DNA of 64,000 nucleotides from Malachius bipustulatus (lineage: Eukaryota > Arthropoda > Insecta > Coleoptera > Melyridae), in the NCBI GenBank assembly GCA_910589415.1, contig OU342632.1:38329637-38393636 (forward strand), given 5' to 3'. The position numbers and the translations under genes are program-made. The notes beneath the pieces are model-generated. The model was not told where the DNA came from. It saw only the letters and a program-made list of their open reading frames with translations, and did no database searches. Shown here in pieces: positions 37,529-51,100 of the stretch (positions are counted from its first letter, which is position 1; each line of letters starts with the position of its first letter).

Positions 37529-40500
37529 GTTTGTTTTTCACGTACATATTCAGTTTCTGATTTATTTGGCCTGTTATGTTTCCGATGCCCCGCTCTATTA
37601 GCAGAAAAATGCGTTTTATACATAATAGTATAAATCCTTATAAGGAATTGCGAACCTTGATTTACTAAAAAAATATTAAAATAAATTCTCTGTAACAGTC
37701 ATATTTTTAAAGCAGGACAGGTCAAAAGTTATTTGATCAGCATGCAACAGTCAATTTCACCATTTGCCAAAGTTCTGACTTTTAAGATTCCATAATACTC
37801 AATATAAGCGACATAAATCGAGATAAATAATCCTTCCCTACAAATTTCCAGTGCAGATTCGAGCCGGGACGAAGTAGTCCTTAGTAGGAGGAAATAGAAG
37901 GGAAGGAAACAGGCGGCGGACCGGGATAAGATTGAGTGGACTCTGGCGGTGACATGAGAGATGCTCCTGCGACATTTGAATCTCATATCCATATCGGCGC
38001 CGCTGCCGATTCAATAAACACCTCGTCGGAGCTTCCACTAAATCACAACCCCGCAAAAGTGCCTAGTCTGCATCTATGGGCCCGGATATATATGGGTGGA
38101 GGTGCCGAAACGCGCTATATCCTATCAAGGAAATTATTGATGTAAAATTTCCCAGAAACGCTATAACAGCGCTTTTCTTACAATCTAAGTAAATATTAAA
38201 CCGACGGTAATTTAATTGTCGATAATAAACGATGTTCGGTAAAATTTATGAGGCACAATTTTTCGTGAATATTAGAAAAAATGGGAATAGGAGACATTAT
38301 TTGTACTCGGATGAATATATTCGGAAGTAAAACAGTAATAAAGAAGTTACAGTCAATGGTAACTTCTGAAACTTATGAACCCTGAACAATTTTTTTTAGG
38401 GATCGCTTAGGCACCTGCTCACCATCTCTACATCTCTTTTTGGGCCATTCGTGGACTGGTCCAAATGGCAGTGATGTGGATTGAGTATTTACCCCCCCCC
38501 CCCTCTCCCGGGTATTGGTAACTTATACATTGGGTATTGAAATTTTTTTACCCGATGGATATTTACCTATCTGAAAAAACACCCAAATGAATTCGGGATA
38601 AATGCGCAACAACAAGTACTAGTGCCACTAGCGGATCGCCTAAAGAAAAAGGAAGAACCAATAAACAGCCTCTGTTCTGACTCAGAACTGACATGTCAGA
38701 AGTGCAGAACATGCATGTGTCATAAATAATATATGACTGTTGCTTTTCTTCGGTCAGCAATAATTTGTTGTATTTAGGGAACATATTTAATTGATAACAA
38801 TGAGATATTTTTCTACCGACTATTAGGTAGATACCCGGGTAGATATACTCCCCGGGTGGATATTTATACCCGACACTTACAAAAAAAAATTCGAAGTTTC
38901 ACATCACTACATATGAAAATCAAAAATTGTTGCTGTGTAGGTAGTTATATCCACCCATTTATATTGTACACGGATAATGTTAGATTGTAACACCAAAATG
39001 CTACATAGTATGCAAATCTAGGACAACTTTCAATATAAATTTATTTGGGATCAATAATTTGGAAATGATTAAATTTCATGCTTAATGATTGACTGTCAAA
39101 TTATTGATACCCCAACACAATACATGATAACGAGAGTTTTCAACCCTTAATAAAAGTAATTAATGATTTGATAACGAGTCCTAATGAACCTTTCCACACA
39201 CATATACCTACAAGGATTGAATTACATATTGCGCCTTAGCTGAGAACATTCTCAGTCCCATTTCCATGAATTTTCGCAAAATACCCTCTTAAAATCGGGG
39301 TAGGAACGAATAATCTGGCAATGCATCAGGACCGTAATCGCGAAATCGCTCGTGTTGTTTGTTGCAGGAGATGATGTAGAAACAATAGAAAGATGAGCGA
39401 GGCATCCCTTCGTATGGCGTGACTGCAACCCTCATCCTCCCGGAGCGAGGAGTAGCGAGCAGGTGATGTGTGTTTTTGATCCCCGTGTAACAAACGACCC
39501 TCCCCGAATCACGTGCTCCGCTAAACCCTACGACTAAACAAGGTTAACTGAACACCGGCGCCGAAATAATTTTATATCCAGCCATCACTGCACCACCCTT
39601 GATCGGATCGGATATTAAAAATCAATTTCGGACGCATACACGAGCAAATGTGTGTGTACACAAAAAATAAAGGTGGAAGGATATCTGGTAATAGGTGGTA
39701 GATGCATGTTGCCAAGTTTACCTAGTTACTCAAGATTCACTTTCCCATAATAATTATGAATTAGTATTTTTATCTTGAGTGTAATGTACCTAATATCTAT
39801 TTTTTTTTTAGAAAATATGCCAGAAAAAACTACGCAAAAATGAAAGGGTCGCTCCAAAATTTTGCCTGATTTTGGTTGGAGTTGGGGATAACTCTCGATA
39901 GGGAGTTCGATTTTGTTCCCGCATGTAAAATTTTTTACAATACGTAAAAATAACCTGATTATTCCTCTTGCTTTTAACCACTTCTTAGTATTATAAGAAC
40001 CTCAAATCCAACATTTATCCAAAAATACTGAAAAAAACAGAAAAAAAAAACTCCCACAGATGAGTCTAGTTCAGTTGATAAAAACTGAAGCATTTTTTCC
40101 GTACCTACTTATTAACTTAAGCAGGAGTTGTGAGAGATATGACAACCTCTGCCATTTTGTCCAACCGTATTAAAAGGGTGAGCCTATTCTCCGCAGCTAC
40201 ACTGACCACAAATCAATTCTGTATAACGAGCGCGGGTGAAGGTAATAAACGTCGAAATGGCCCGATAACTATCGGACAATTAGTCAAATTTTACTCAATC
40301 GGCAATAAGATTTGTGCGCCTATAATTTAGGGTTGATTCGAAACGCAGCAACGGATCTGATGCCTTTCCATCAGACAAAAATCAATAGAAGGATAATGAA
40401 GGCTTTTCTTTGGATTTGTTTCTCCGTCTCCTGAAATATTGCATTAAAGGAACTGAAGCGGCAGTATTAAAACGAATGGTTTGACTGCCTCTTCTGAGAA

Positions 40501-43500
40501 ATTATTATTCGTTTACGTATATTTTAAGCTTAGGCCCGGTCGGATCTTGACTTACGTAACAACTTCTAGATAAGAATTTTGAAAACTTATCGGGTTACTT
40601 CAAACCATTTTAGCTACGCTGACTACATAGGGTTACATCAGAAATGTTTCAAAATGAGCTTTCTGCTCGAAATAAAAATTGCTTAATCTAAACGGTTGTC
40701 TAAATCTCAAAAATCGATTATTTAATATGAATATTTTTATATGTATCTATAGTTTCCAACTAACAAGCATTGAAATGGATACTATGAAACATTGTATATG
40801 CAAACTCGCAATGAAAAACTTTTGTTAGAATTCCTGGTTGAATTATCAAGTAAGTAAATAATAACAACCGCACAATCGAGTTAACTTTGTGTCTAAACCC
40901 TGCCCTCTGTGCGATTCAGAACTGTTTATCATTTCTGTCGGAAATGAAAGCAGATGCAGTTTTTAATCTAGAATGGAGCAAATAGAGGACGAATTATATT
41001 GTCTGAGTTTCTAAACAGCAAAACTGTCACCACCAGTATTAAATACGTCACAGAAATGGTTCACTTTTTCAGCTCTAATAACAAATAGTGTGCCAGAAGT
41101 TTGCTGAAAATCGCATTTGTTTTGGTTAGTCGATTATATTGTTCTATAAATCTTTCATCAATGTCATGTGATGCTATTTAATGTGGCATATCTCAGAGTA
41201 ATGGCCCATCAAATATTTTTTAATTATAAACAAATTCTTTAACTGATTGATTAAAATGCACCCAGTTTCCAATAAAAAAGTTAATATTTTTCAATTTCAT
41301 ATTAATAGGAAGCAAACAAATCATCAAATCATCAAGTACTATTATTAATATGTTTTACGAGATCTGTGATAACAAATATAGTCCAGGTCAGGTCAGGTAT
41401 AGTCCAGTAAATTATCTTACACAAAAATTTACCAGCCTGCGAACAGGTAGTTACATCTACTTCTGGAGGATTGCTAAGGCAATGATACAATACTTGGTAT
41501 TATTTTGTAGTACTCTGTATACCCTGGTCGTAAATAAAATTAAAAAAATTAAATTAAAAAAAAATTCATCGGCATAACTTCGATTTCAAAATTTCCCCCA
41601 GGAACTCTTTTGGATGTAACATAACATCGCAAAAACAAAAAAAAATCACTTCTGAGAGAATGACGCCTTCCTCCCACTCCAAAAAGCTTTCGTGGAAATT
41701 CTTTAATCTTTGAAGATATCCGAGCAAAAATGTTTCCGTCTCTCAAAAGCGTGTTGTCAGATTTTATTGTTGGGGTGAGGGCTACTGAGTCATGTACTCA
41801 TCATTTTCAAAACTGAGGCTTCTAGCTCTGACTGCTTCATATTATATCCTCGAGATCCCTATTTATTTGGGATCAAGCCAAAGTTCTCCTTGAATACAGA
41901 TATTCCATCATTCTCTTATTTATTATTAATCTGAAGTAATTTTGGTGTGGAAACATAGTTAGAGCCTACAACTTTCTTCATCACATGCAAGAGTTTCATT
42001 CTAATAAATGAAACTTTCATTCTAGAAACCGACAATTCTGACAGGGATGGAGCTACACAATAACGAACAACAATGTGTTCACGCAAGAGTTTCTGCCAGC
42101 TCCTGAAGAACCTGTGTCAGTCTGCAGTCATTTTGATCAGCACTCATTAAAAAAAAAAAACGAGTTGGAAGATCGTTAAGAACAACGTAGTCAAAAAGCC
42201 CAAGGACGTCAGCAGCAAGCCCTAGAAGCAACACAAAACAACCTTTAGCAGGTGGTGCTGATTCTATAAAAGAATCAGAGGCCGTCCCAAATCTTCCACG
42301 TCAAAACCAATACCAGAACGCAGGACATGCAGATATCGCTTTGGTTAGAGATGTTGAAATAGACGTGAACCAAGCTCAATGGTACCTACTGTTTCATTTG
42401 CAAACGTGATTGAAGACATGTTGCAGTGTCTAAAGTGTAGTCGTTGTAAAGTGCATTTGTTTTAATTTCCAATAAACGGTTAGATATACCTACTTGGGTA
42501 TCTTAAATTGGTACCTATAGATTTAAAAAACTTCAGGTAGGATTTACGAGACAAGTTGGACGAATCGTGCCTTTTGTAGTGTTGTTTAATATATTATTTT
42601 CCTTATTTTTTCCAATTGTAATTTCCCAAGGAATTAAGTTTATTTTTTGAAAGAAATAAACATATAAAATATAGTGACTGTTGGCATTTTTTATTGTAAA
42701 TTTTATTAGTAGATTGTCCAAAGTTTTAAAAAGTGGTACGATAGGGGAGAGTGGGGTATTGGTGCGTACTTAAACCAAAATTATTGTAGTATTTCTGAAG
42801 ATTGGACTTTTAGGTTTGTAATAAAGATTTTTCAAGGGTTTGGATGCAATTCTTTAGTACATTTTGAAAAATGAACATCATGACTTTAAAATACGAAATG
42901 TAAAAAAAAAAACGCGCATATAGGTAGGATAATCGCCTTAAAATGAGTAACAAAAAACACAATTTATTGAATAAAAAAAAATCCTTCTTTATTTAAAAAG
43001 GTAAAATAACATTAACATTTGATTAAACATGTATCATTCTTTATTACAAAGTAGAACCAGAATTTCCCCAAGCTAAAATGAAATAGACACAAAAATATAC
43101 ATACTAAAATTGAAATAATAATAATAACTCGTTATGTGTCACGAAACTCGCAAATATGCCCTTCAGGGGTATCTTCTCCCGTGCATAGTGCATTATATGC
43201 CAATTTTTGTTTATGCCGATTCTGGCTCACTCTAAGTGACCTAGAATCGGCATAGTTATACTACTAATCCACAAATCGTTCACAAAGTTGTTCATAGCTA
43301 CAGGAAGAGGTCAGTTTTACGTCTTGGATTTTTGTGAAGAATATCTAGCTGCATCATTAAAAAGTATGTGATAACGTGATATTCTTTTGATTTGCGAATA
43401 CTGCACCACTCCGAGATTCATTAAACCTCAAAACGATTTAAAGAGTAGCCTGAGTCATTAAATTCAGTATCTTCAGTGAAACTATTAAAATGTTGACATT

Positions 43501-43930
43501 TTAATTGGAAGAAATCAGATCGTAATTATATTATAATATTCCTAGACCTGGCAATCTATTCTCAACACTCCTCAGCAAGCCTAAGGAGTGTACTAAGATG
43601 GATGTAAATATATACATAGCTAATTACATTCACAAAGAGTATTTAGATCTCCTAGGAAGGACAGCTTAAAAATGGTATTTGTGAAAAGTATTTAAACTTT
43701 TATTTTAGTTACACGAACATAATAAAATAGCTAAAAGGTTTACTTTGTGATTATTTAATTCAAAAGCAACTCTCGTCCATTATTCAATAAGCTGGTCCAC
43801 AAAATTAATAAATCAGGTGAAAGCCCTATATGGAGACCAATTAATAATTTATCGTGCCATTTGACATTTCTATCATACCCTAACACCACACCTGATCTGA
43901 CCTTTATTAAGTTGCTTACAGAATATTATA
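37529..43930. other. Long non-coding stretch with GC islands and small repeats
   Basis: GC-richer islands at about 37835-38110 and 39370-39600 lack recognisable coding sequence. Around 38490-38520 a run of 13 C and, at 38490-38880, several ACCCGGGTA or TACCCG words recur within AT-rich DNA. A hairpin at 43212-43253 (atgccgattc with gaatcggcat) resembles 21039-21112. Around 42030-42440 the sequence has a less AT-biased, coding-like look, but frames are broken and I cannot name it. Confidence 0.35.
43212..43253. repeat. Short hairpin, atgccgattct / agaatcggcat
   Basis: An 11 bp perfect stem with a 20 bp interior. Similar words at 21039-21112 suggest a dispersed element end. Confidence 0.5.
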
Positions 43931-44431
43931 GAGTGAGGACGTTTATAGACCCCCCTGACCTTAAATTTTGATCCGAATGAGATAGAACCTTGAAACAAAA
44001 ACTAAATCAAATGTAATGAATGTTACTACTTTTTGACGTAAAGCTGATCTGTCAAATGTGAAAGATGAAATTGCAGTCGTTCTCAACTTCAAAATTTTGA
44101 GTGGTAAGCCGTGTAAGACCTCTTACTAAAGTTATTACAATTTTCTACTACACAAAAATTAGGTTACTTTTAAAATTTGACTAGTTGGTTCAAAATTTAA
44201 AAAGGGGTGGGGGGACTATAAACGTCGTCAAACGTATCAAAATTGAAAACTAAAGAGATAATTAGAAGATTATTAAAACACCTTTAAAATGAGCAGGTCT
44301 CAAATGACCCTCAAAATGACTGCAACGTGATATTTGACATTTGACAGATCAGTTTTATGTCAAAAAGTAGTAAAATTCATGAAATTTGATTTGAATTTTA
44401 GGGTCAGGGGGGACTATAAACGTCTTCACTG
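43931..44431. mobile_element. 501 bp MITE with CAGTGAAGACG-type ends and TA target duplication
   Basis: Left end GAGTGAGGACGTTTATAGAC and right end (reverse complement CAGTGAAGACGTTTATAGTC) are flanked by TA on both sides (43929-43930 and 44432-44433), the Tc1/mariner/pogo signature. The inverted pairing extends far inward: ttactactttttgacgtaaa (about 44022) pairs with gtcaaaaagtagtaa (about 44358), giving arms near 170-190 bp. An extra copy of the terminal sequence (ggggggactataaacgtcgtc, about 44208) lies in the interior. No protein is encoded. Confidence 0.85.
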
Positions 44432-45969
44432 TATAACTACCTTCCCTATAACACGTCTAAATAAAACATGACTCGAATTTAGTGAAAATGGCTCTCAATT
44501 CGCGATCCTCATAATATAGAAGCCACTTCAATTTCAAACAAGTAAATTCACAATAATCCTTGTACAAGCATTAAAATCACTCCTAAATTCCCAATGTTTT
44601 CCAGATACAGCCTTCTCATTCTCTTTGCCGGCCTTCACAAAGCATTTTCTAATCTCACCTCCTATCTTTGTTATCTAAATTGGATTCGCAGTTCGCATCA
44701 GGTATGCGTTCAGACCTCCACACTCACAACTGGAGATAATTAATCAATTCCGGCATTGTTTGCATCTTTATTGAAAACACTCGACTTGTGACTGCCTGCC
44801 GCCGGCATCGTTCCGCCACCATCGAGGTATTTGGTTAATTAATTAAAGGCGGATCGCTGACTCCCGCTCACGACATAGTTATCCCATTTACATTCATAAA
44901 TATGCATCTACTGGGGAAAAATAATCAACAAGGGATTTGAATTACGATATTCTCGTATATCGCGTCAATGAGAATATCTCTCCTGTATAGTTATTATACA
45001 AATTGCTCTTCGGCTGCATGGCTTCGAAAAAATAGTACATAGGTATATGTATTTTATCTAAAAAATTTGAATTTTTCGATTGCATTTTGCTTGCGCGTCT
45101 CCATAGTTCTGATCATTGACGATTTTTATCCTTATTTTTGTTGCCACTACTGTTTATTAAAAGCGTTAGGTATATTGATCTGAAAATTAACTTTTCGACG
45201 ACAAACCTTTCCATATTTTTCATTATTCAGCCCATAAGAAGTGATTACTTGCAATTGTTCAAGTGAGTAATATACGACTAAATAATAAAATGTTTAGTAA
45301 GAAAACTATTTCAATATTCTACGCTTTCCATGATTAATCAGTATTTCCTCTGCAATAATAATATACCTAATTATAAAATATGGCAACCAACGTTGTTTTA
45401 GATATGAGTGACTTAAAGATTCAGTGTATGCCACCAAGTAGATTACAAGTAGAATACGACAAGGTTGACGTCTGCGATGTCCGGATTCTTCCAGTCAAGA
45501 CACGCTGAAGGATGGGGAAGGAATATGCCCAGAAAAGCGCAGGCACATAGGAGGTTATCTGGACGGAGGCTGGAGGAGAGCTAGACAGGCTAGACTGTTT
45601 GACGTCCCGTCTTGTGGATTTATCCAGGGCTAAGCTCCCTCTGTCGCCCTCCGTTGCCCGACTCGGCCGTGATGTGACGTTCTAACATCTCGTGTATGTC
45701 GAGAAAGCAATGCCTGGCATCCTGATGCAGGTTGCGAGGATTCCAGGTCATATCTGGAGATTTCTGAAGTCTATTTTTTATTTATTTTTTTGATTCGTTG
45801 GTCGTCTTGTATGGAACTGATTTTTAAAGCGAGGAAAGTTTCGTTAGTTTAACAAGACGACATTGGCAAATTTTGTCGAATAATCTTTATGAGGACAACG
45901 TTCCAAAACTTCCTAGTTTGAATGTAATAATTTGTATTTTTTTATTAGCAACTTAAAAAAATCAATATG
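44432..45969. other. Non-coding stretch with one GC island
   Basis: The block at about 44690-44885 is GC-richer and contains ggttaattaattaaagg, an overlapping homeodomain-type TAATTA pair. No gene is supported here. Confidence 0.35.
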
Positions 45970-46412
45970 CTACACAGGCTGTTAATGAATCCTGTTTAAA
46001 GGACATGCGAGGAATAGGAAATGCAAAAATAGGCAAAAAATTTCTGCAGATAGGGGTCGTTGGAGCTTTAGTTTTCGAGATTGAGGGTATTCAAGTTCTT
46101 CGAAAAATTTAATATTTTTTGAATTTTACAAATTTTACAATTAATTTACAATTAATTACAAAATTACAAATTTTGAAAATTGTTGTATTAATTGGGGGAC
46201 ATGATCTAATAGTTCCAATGAAAAAATATTTAACCCAGTAGCAGATATCTGGGTGTGTTTTTTTTTTCTTTTCTTTTTTTTACCTTTTTTTTTGTTATTT
46301 CTATTGTATCTCGAAAACCAAAGTTCCAACGATCCATATCTATGTCTACAGGAAATTTTTCTCCTATTTTTGCATTTCCTACATGCCCTTTAGATTTATA
46401 ACACGTTTTCGT
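45970..46412. mobile_element. Foldback MITE, same family as 23697-24370
   Basis: The left arm (about 45970-46110: acaggctgttaatgaat, then ggacatgcgaggaataggaaatgc, then gttggagctttagttttcg) pairs with the right arm (about 46310-46412: cgaaaaccaaagttccaacg, then gcatttcctacatgcccttta). The centre is T-rich, 46256-46300. A single arm of the same family is at 2198-2262. Confidence 0.75.
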
Positions 46413-47264
46413 TACCACCTACTATTATGTCATATGCCTAGAGGGCTCTGCAACAGTACGTCGAGCATTCCTATGATAATAAGACAATGTATAGATGAAA
46501 ATAATTTTATCTTATAGGTCTCTTCAGACCATATACAACTTTTCTCTCACATCTTTTTTCTATCACAAACGGTAAGGCCACTAGGAATACCCGAGGTACC
46601 TACTGCTAGATGCAGGGCCATGTAGGTATAATACAGTGTTATCTTGTTGATATTTTTTCCCAAAAACAACTTCATCTAAAACTCCTAATTTATTTAAATC
46701 AACTTTGCGCTATCGCTGTATGAAATAAAAAAATAGAGAAGAGCTCCTGCTGAATTTTCCAGAAGTTGTTGCATGGAGATACATATTACTTGTATAAGAT
46801 AGATAATCTATTTCCTACGAATTATGATGTTGATATTCACTTTGATCATTGGTTGGGAAACATTACTGTGGAACTTTTTGGTATTTTCTCAGCGTGTAAA
46901 AAGTTCGATATATGTAAGGTATATCTAAGATGATTCTACGAGCTTTTATCTTATATTTTGAGGAAACAGAATATACCTACCATAATAAAACTGGCCTATA
47001 TCAAGGATTCTTTGAAACTTTGAAACAATAATATGCTTCATAAGTAATAAATCAATAAATAAAATCTGAGGTTTTATTCTTTACGAAATCAAATCAGAAA
47101 AACGTAACGATATACTGTTTTTGGCCTATATACATATACAGAGCTTCTTGTAAGAATTGAAATATATACTTTTGTTCTCAAAAGGTACCTATATTGAGGT
47201 CGATCCAATATTATATCAAATCTTCGCTTACAAATTACATCTAGAAGAAAACAAGTAAAACAGA
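46413..47264. other. Non-coding stretch, nothing recognised
   Basis: AT-rich, with frequent tacctac/gtaggta words and no open frame of note. Confidence 0.4.
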
Positions 47265-47690
47265 ATCACGTTAAAAACAAAAAGTAACTTTTCTTTCAAT
47301 ATCCTCGAAGTGGCCATCAAGTGACATCTTGATAATAATAAGTATATAGGCAAGGTTTTTACGATATGAACCTATAATTTACAAAACGTCCAATATCATA
47401 TTTCTCAGGATTTCGGCCATATAGTTCATAAGCTTAATCTTGAGATCCTTTAAATTATTTATCACTTCAATGTAAGTAGATACACTTCAGATTTCAGGTA
47501 TCGTCGAAGAAATAAATCTATGGGATTAAAGCCCGGTGAACGAGAAGGCCGTTCAATAGAACCTCTTCAACCTATTCGACCTATCTGTAAATACTCCCTT
47601 TTAAGATATTACCGAACGGTTTTACTTTAATGAGGCGGCGCCCTCTCCTGTTTATTTATCATAACTTGATTGTGGAAACTCAGCATTAGT
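47265..47690 (-). pseudogene. Second mariner-like transposase relic (C-terminal part)
   Basis: Minus frames give QERAPPH (about 47660, in place of QQDGAPPH), then IGRIG...RGSIERPSRSPGFNPIDLFLRR (about 47590-47520, in place of WIGRGGP...WPPRSPDLTPLDFFLWG), YLKSEVY, and a terminal DGHFEDI (about 47300) like the GGHFEHL ending of the family. The catalytic Asp in the QQDGAPPH position is lost, and stops occur. The relic is more decayed than that at 36430-37180; I did not find inverted repeats around it. Confidence 0.72.
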
Positions 47691-47879
47691 AAAGTATCTC
47701 CTGAACAAGAAAGGATCTTTCCAAATTTATTGCTTATCCTTACTTGTAGGTACCTATAAATCAATAATAACTTCTGGAAACAACTTCTCATTTTCATAGA
47801 AAGAAAAACTTTAATTTGAGCCTAATGACTGAAAATTTTGGTCAAATTTCAAGTTTAATAAAATGAGATTAACTTAATG

Positions 47880-47902
47880 CTTAACTTAACTTAACTTAAC
47901 TC
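47880..47902. repeat. Short TTAAC tandem repeat
   Basis: Four to five TTAACT/TTAAC units in a row next to the repeat copy at 47950. Confidence 0.7.
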
Positions 47903-47949
47903 ATCTGACTTAAAGGGAGATGACCGGTTTCACAGCCGGCTTCTATTTA

Positions 47950-48195
47950 AGTCGTAATTGATTCCCGATTGTTTTGCCGTGGTCCATGAAGATTTGCTCC
48001 CAACGTTTCGTCTACAGCTGCGGTAGACATCATCAGCGGTAACTTGTGCCCAAGCGAATCTTCCACTCCTCGTGTTCACTCCTAGCGCTCCTATTTATAG
48101 GTTGACGGTCTGGTGACGTCTTACTCCCTCTACTAGCTATCTCCACCACAGTAACGTCCGGTCTCTCCGATGATGTAATGGATTCTGGAGTCAGA
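47950..48195 (-). repeat. Dispersed repeat family H, copy 1
   Basis: On minus it begins with tacatcatcggagagaccgg, continues through a TGACGTC-containing middle, and ends with cgctgatgatgtctac...gtagacgaaacgttggg and catggaccacggcaaaac. Copies are at 53033 and 59281. The reading ITSSERP-V-VEIASRG is kept between copies 1 and 3, so the left half might once have been coding. The ctgatga-stem-gaaac string (about 48040-48005) resembles a hammerhead core. Confidence 0.65.
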
Positions 48196-51100
48196 CGATG
48201 ACTCATTTGTGTACTAGCGGATACCAAATCCTCGACAGCTTTTAAATTTTCGATACTTTTGAACAAGTACGTGCCTACACAGGAGTGTTCAAAAAGTACA
48301 AAAGAGTCAGTGTGAGATACAGTTTTCCTACCTATACATTTGTTTTAATAATAAGCTGCTTCGTAAAATTTACACTATGACTATCCCAATTCAAATTTTT
48401 GTAGCTATAGAGTTGGTTCGAAACACTCGAAAAACTTAATAGTAGTCGTTTACTGTTCCTAGACCATTTTTGATAATAAATTGGGCTCTCCAGTTCCAGT
48501 AGCAATAACATTATTTTATTGACAAGATAAGAACAGTGAAGATTTTGCAATACTAACGTGAATTATCTAGAACTTCCGTTCGATGTATGTTTTATTCTAA
48601 ATGTTGCTTATTTGGAGTGATAAGGCAACTGTCTGAGGCTACCGAGTTTCAAGATACAAAGCTCACTCAGTTATTCTGGTTCTTCTGACGGAGAAAGACT
48701 GTGATAAAAAACAACAGATTCTCTTGGACGGTGTTCCCTGTGCTTTTAGAAGCAAAATAAAGCGGGTTATATCTTGAAGACAGCAAGGTTGGACATTTGT
48801 AAGATGGAAACGTGATAAAACTATTTTTCGTGTCCAATTTGAAATATACAGGTTGTCCCCTATTTCAGAGCTCACTATATGTGTATCTCGTAAACGCTAA
48901 GAGATGCAAAGTCGGTTGAATTAGAGAAAAGATGCCCTATTTTTGTGGCCATCTCGAATCCCCCAAGACATATACAAGATATCATCTGTAACCGTTCTTG
49001 AAATATCCTGAAAAAACTGAAAAATCCCTTTTTTTTATTTTCATCATTATATTATCTTTTTCAAAATTTTCATAGCAGAATGGATTTCAGAGTTTTCATA
49101 GTCAAAAAGAAGAATACCTATATATATTTTTTTATGTTCTCGATTTTTTGATTCAGTTACTTTTTATACCAAACTAAAAAAAAAAACAATACGAGTGCCA
49201 AAGATAAACAAAAGTTGACTATGAAAACCCTGGGATCTCGTCGGATTTAAGAATCCACGTGTTGAATTTATGGCTCTGACGACCTTCAAAAAATAATGAA
49301 AAAAAAAGAAAGATAAAAGAATTTGCTTCCCATGTCATAGGTAATTTTTATTTTATTTTAAATGTAAACAGTGTAACTAACTTAAGATCGCGAATGTTTT
49401 CGAGTGCCCGAACATTAGGACATTCGGAACTTCTTCAATTTTAGAGGATATAGTAACTGCAAAAAATTATGTTGAACAGATTATGGTTCATTGTTGTAGA
49501 CTCTTGCCTGATTAATTGGATTTCTCATAAATTTGTGATAAAAACGAAATGACCAAAACTCGTTACCTACAGTGTACTCTTCCTGTAAAATACAAGATTT
49601 ATTTTGATAAATTTAATTTTTGTATATATTCTACGGAACTATACATGCTTTTGGTTTCACAAATAAACGATTTAAATACTCTGGGACACACGTGATTTAC
49701 AATATCCTTTATTAGTTCCGATAGTTTCCATTCAAGTTCAAAATGCACTTTTAGCTTAACATTATTGCATCATTTCATAGGTGAACCGATAATGTTCTCT
49801 AACATTTAACAACGAAATCTTAATAACTCAAGATTACCTATACACCTATAATATATATAAAATTAATTTTCTAGGCAATGTTTATAATTAATTTTCAAGC
49901 TAAATTATTGTAGTAAGGCAAGTTATTTGAGCAATTCACATAAAAGAGAAAGATAATTTTCTCCGAGTACTTACACCAGTCAAGGTATACTTGTGTTATT
50001 CTGGAGTATTCGTCATCAAGTTAATTAACTGCATCAACTAACTCACATTAGAGAGTATATGTTTGCCTAGAAACTTACGACTTCAGTGCATAACACCCCA
50101 TTAGGTCATCTAATCAGTTGAGTCAACGATGCAATTTGGGTGCTCTATGAGCCAATATTCGCCTGTGGGTCGAATCAATTAATAACAGAATTCAGAGAAC
50201 ATACTGTGAGTGAACGGAATTCCCATTTGGTTTGATCCTGTGTAACAAAACAAAACCAGGCCTTAATAAATAGCTGATAAAAAGCACTGAATTTAAATTG
50301 GGAATGGAATACTTTTACAGGTATTGACTCCAGAGTTTATTTTGGAACGAGATTTATTTTGAAAACACGAGTAAGTAAATCAATAGCAGTCCCATTTTAA
50401 TTGAAATGCTTTTTCCTGTCAATAGTTCCTATAAAAAGTTAATAGTGTGGTAAATTTCGGTGAAGTTTTTTTGCATGAATCGTTTCTACATCGTGAACAT
50501 TTTCTCAATTCAACCAACTATTTTGATAATTTGCCATTGTTTAGTAATTCAGATTTGCTTGCAGCAGACGTAAGCTCGTAACTAACACAAGGAACTTCTC
50601 CTTTTGCATCGACTGCGGTTGATGTTTCTCATAGTTTGATCATCACACCCTTGACGTAATTACAACTATCGATCCATAGAATAATCTAAAAAGGTTACGT
50701 GATTTGGTAATTAAGTCGGTAATTAACAATTTGATTAGGGTGTTCCACACACAAGGATGATGAGTTGACTGGAGATGTGATGCGTCTAGTTAGATAGGCT
50801 GACATTCTCTAGGGATGCGACCTAATTAGACAGGATTCCCTTTAGAGTACGAATAATAGGTAAATCAATTTTTATTTAATTATTAATACCCGTGATCCAT
50901 TAAAATTTGGATCAGCGTAATGTCACGATAATTAATTAGGACAAAGTTTAGTAGGCCGAATTAATTATCGATATTACTAACCTATAATCATATTTTAAAT
51001 TCTTTATGAAATTAGGTGTACCTACTAAAAGCGTACTAAGGGATTTCTATACTTTTCAGAAAAAAATCTCACATTATTATGAAAGACCCTTTATAATAAA

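Noticed and set aside
38490..38880. Recurring ACCCGGGTA words and a C run as a regulatory array
   Set aside because: Spacing is irregular and the words are short; I could not show arms or a repeat unit.
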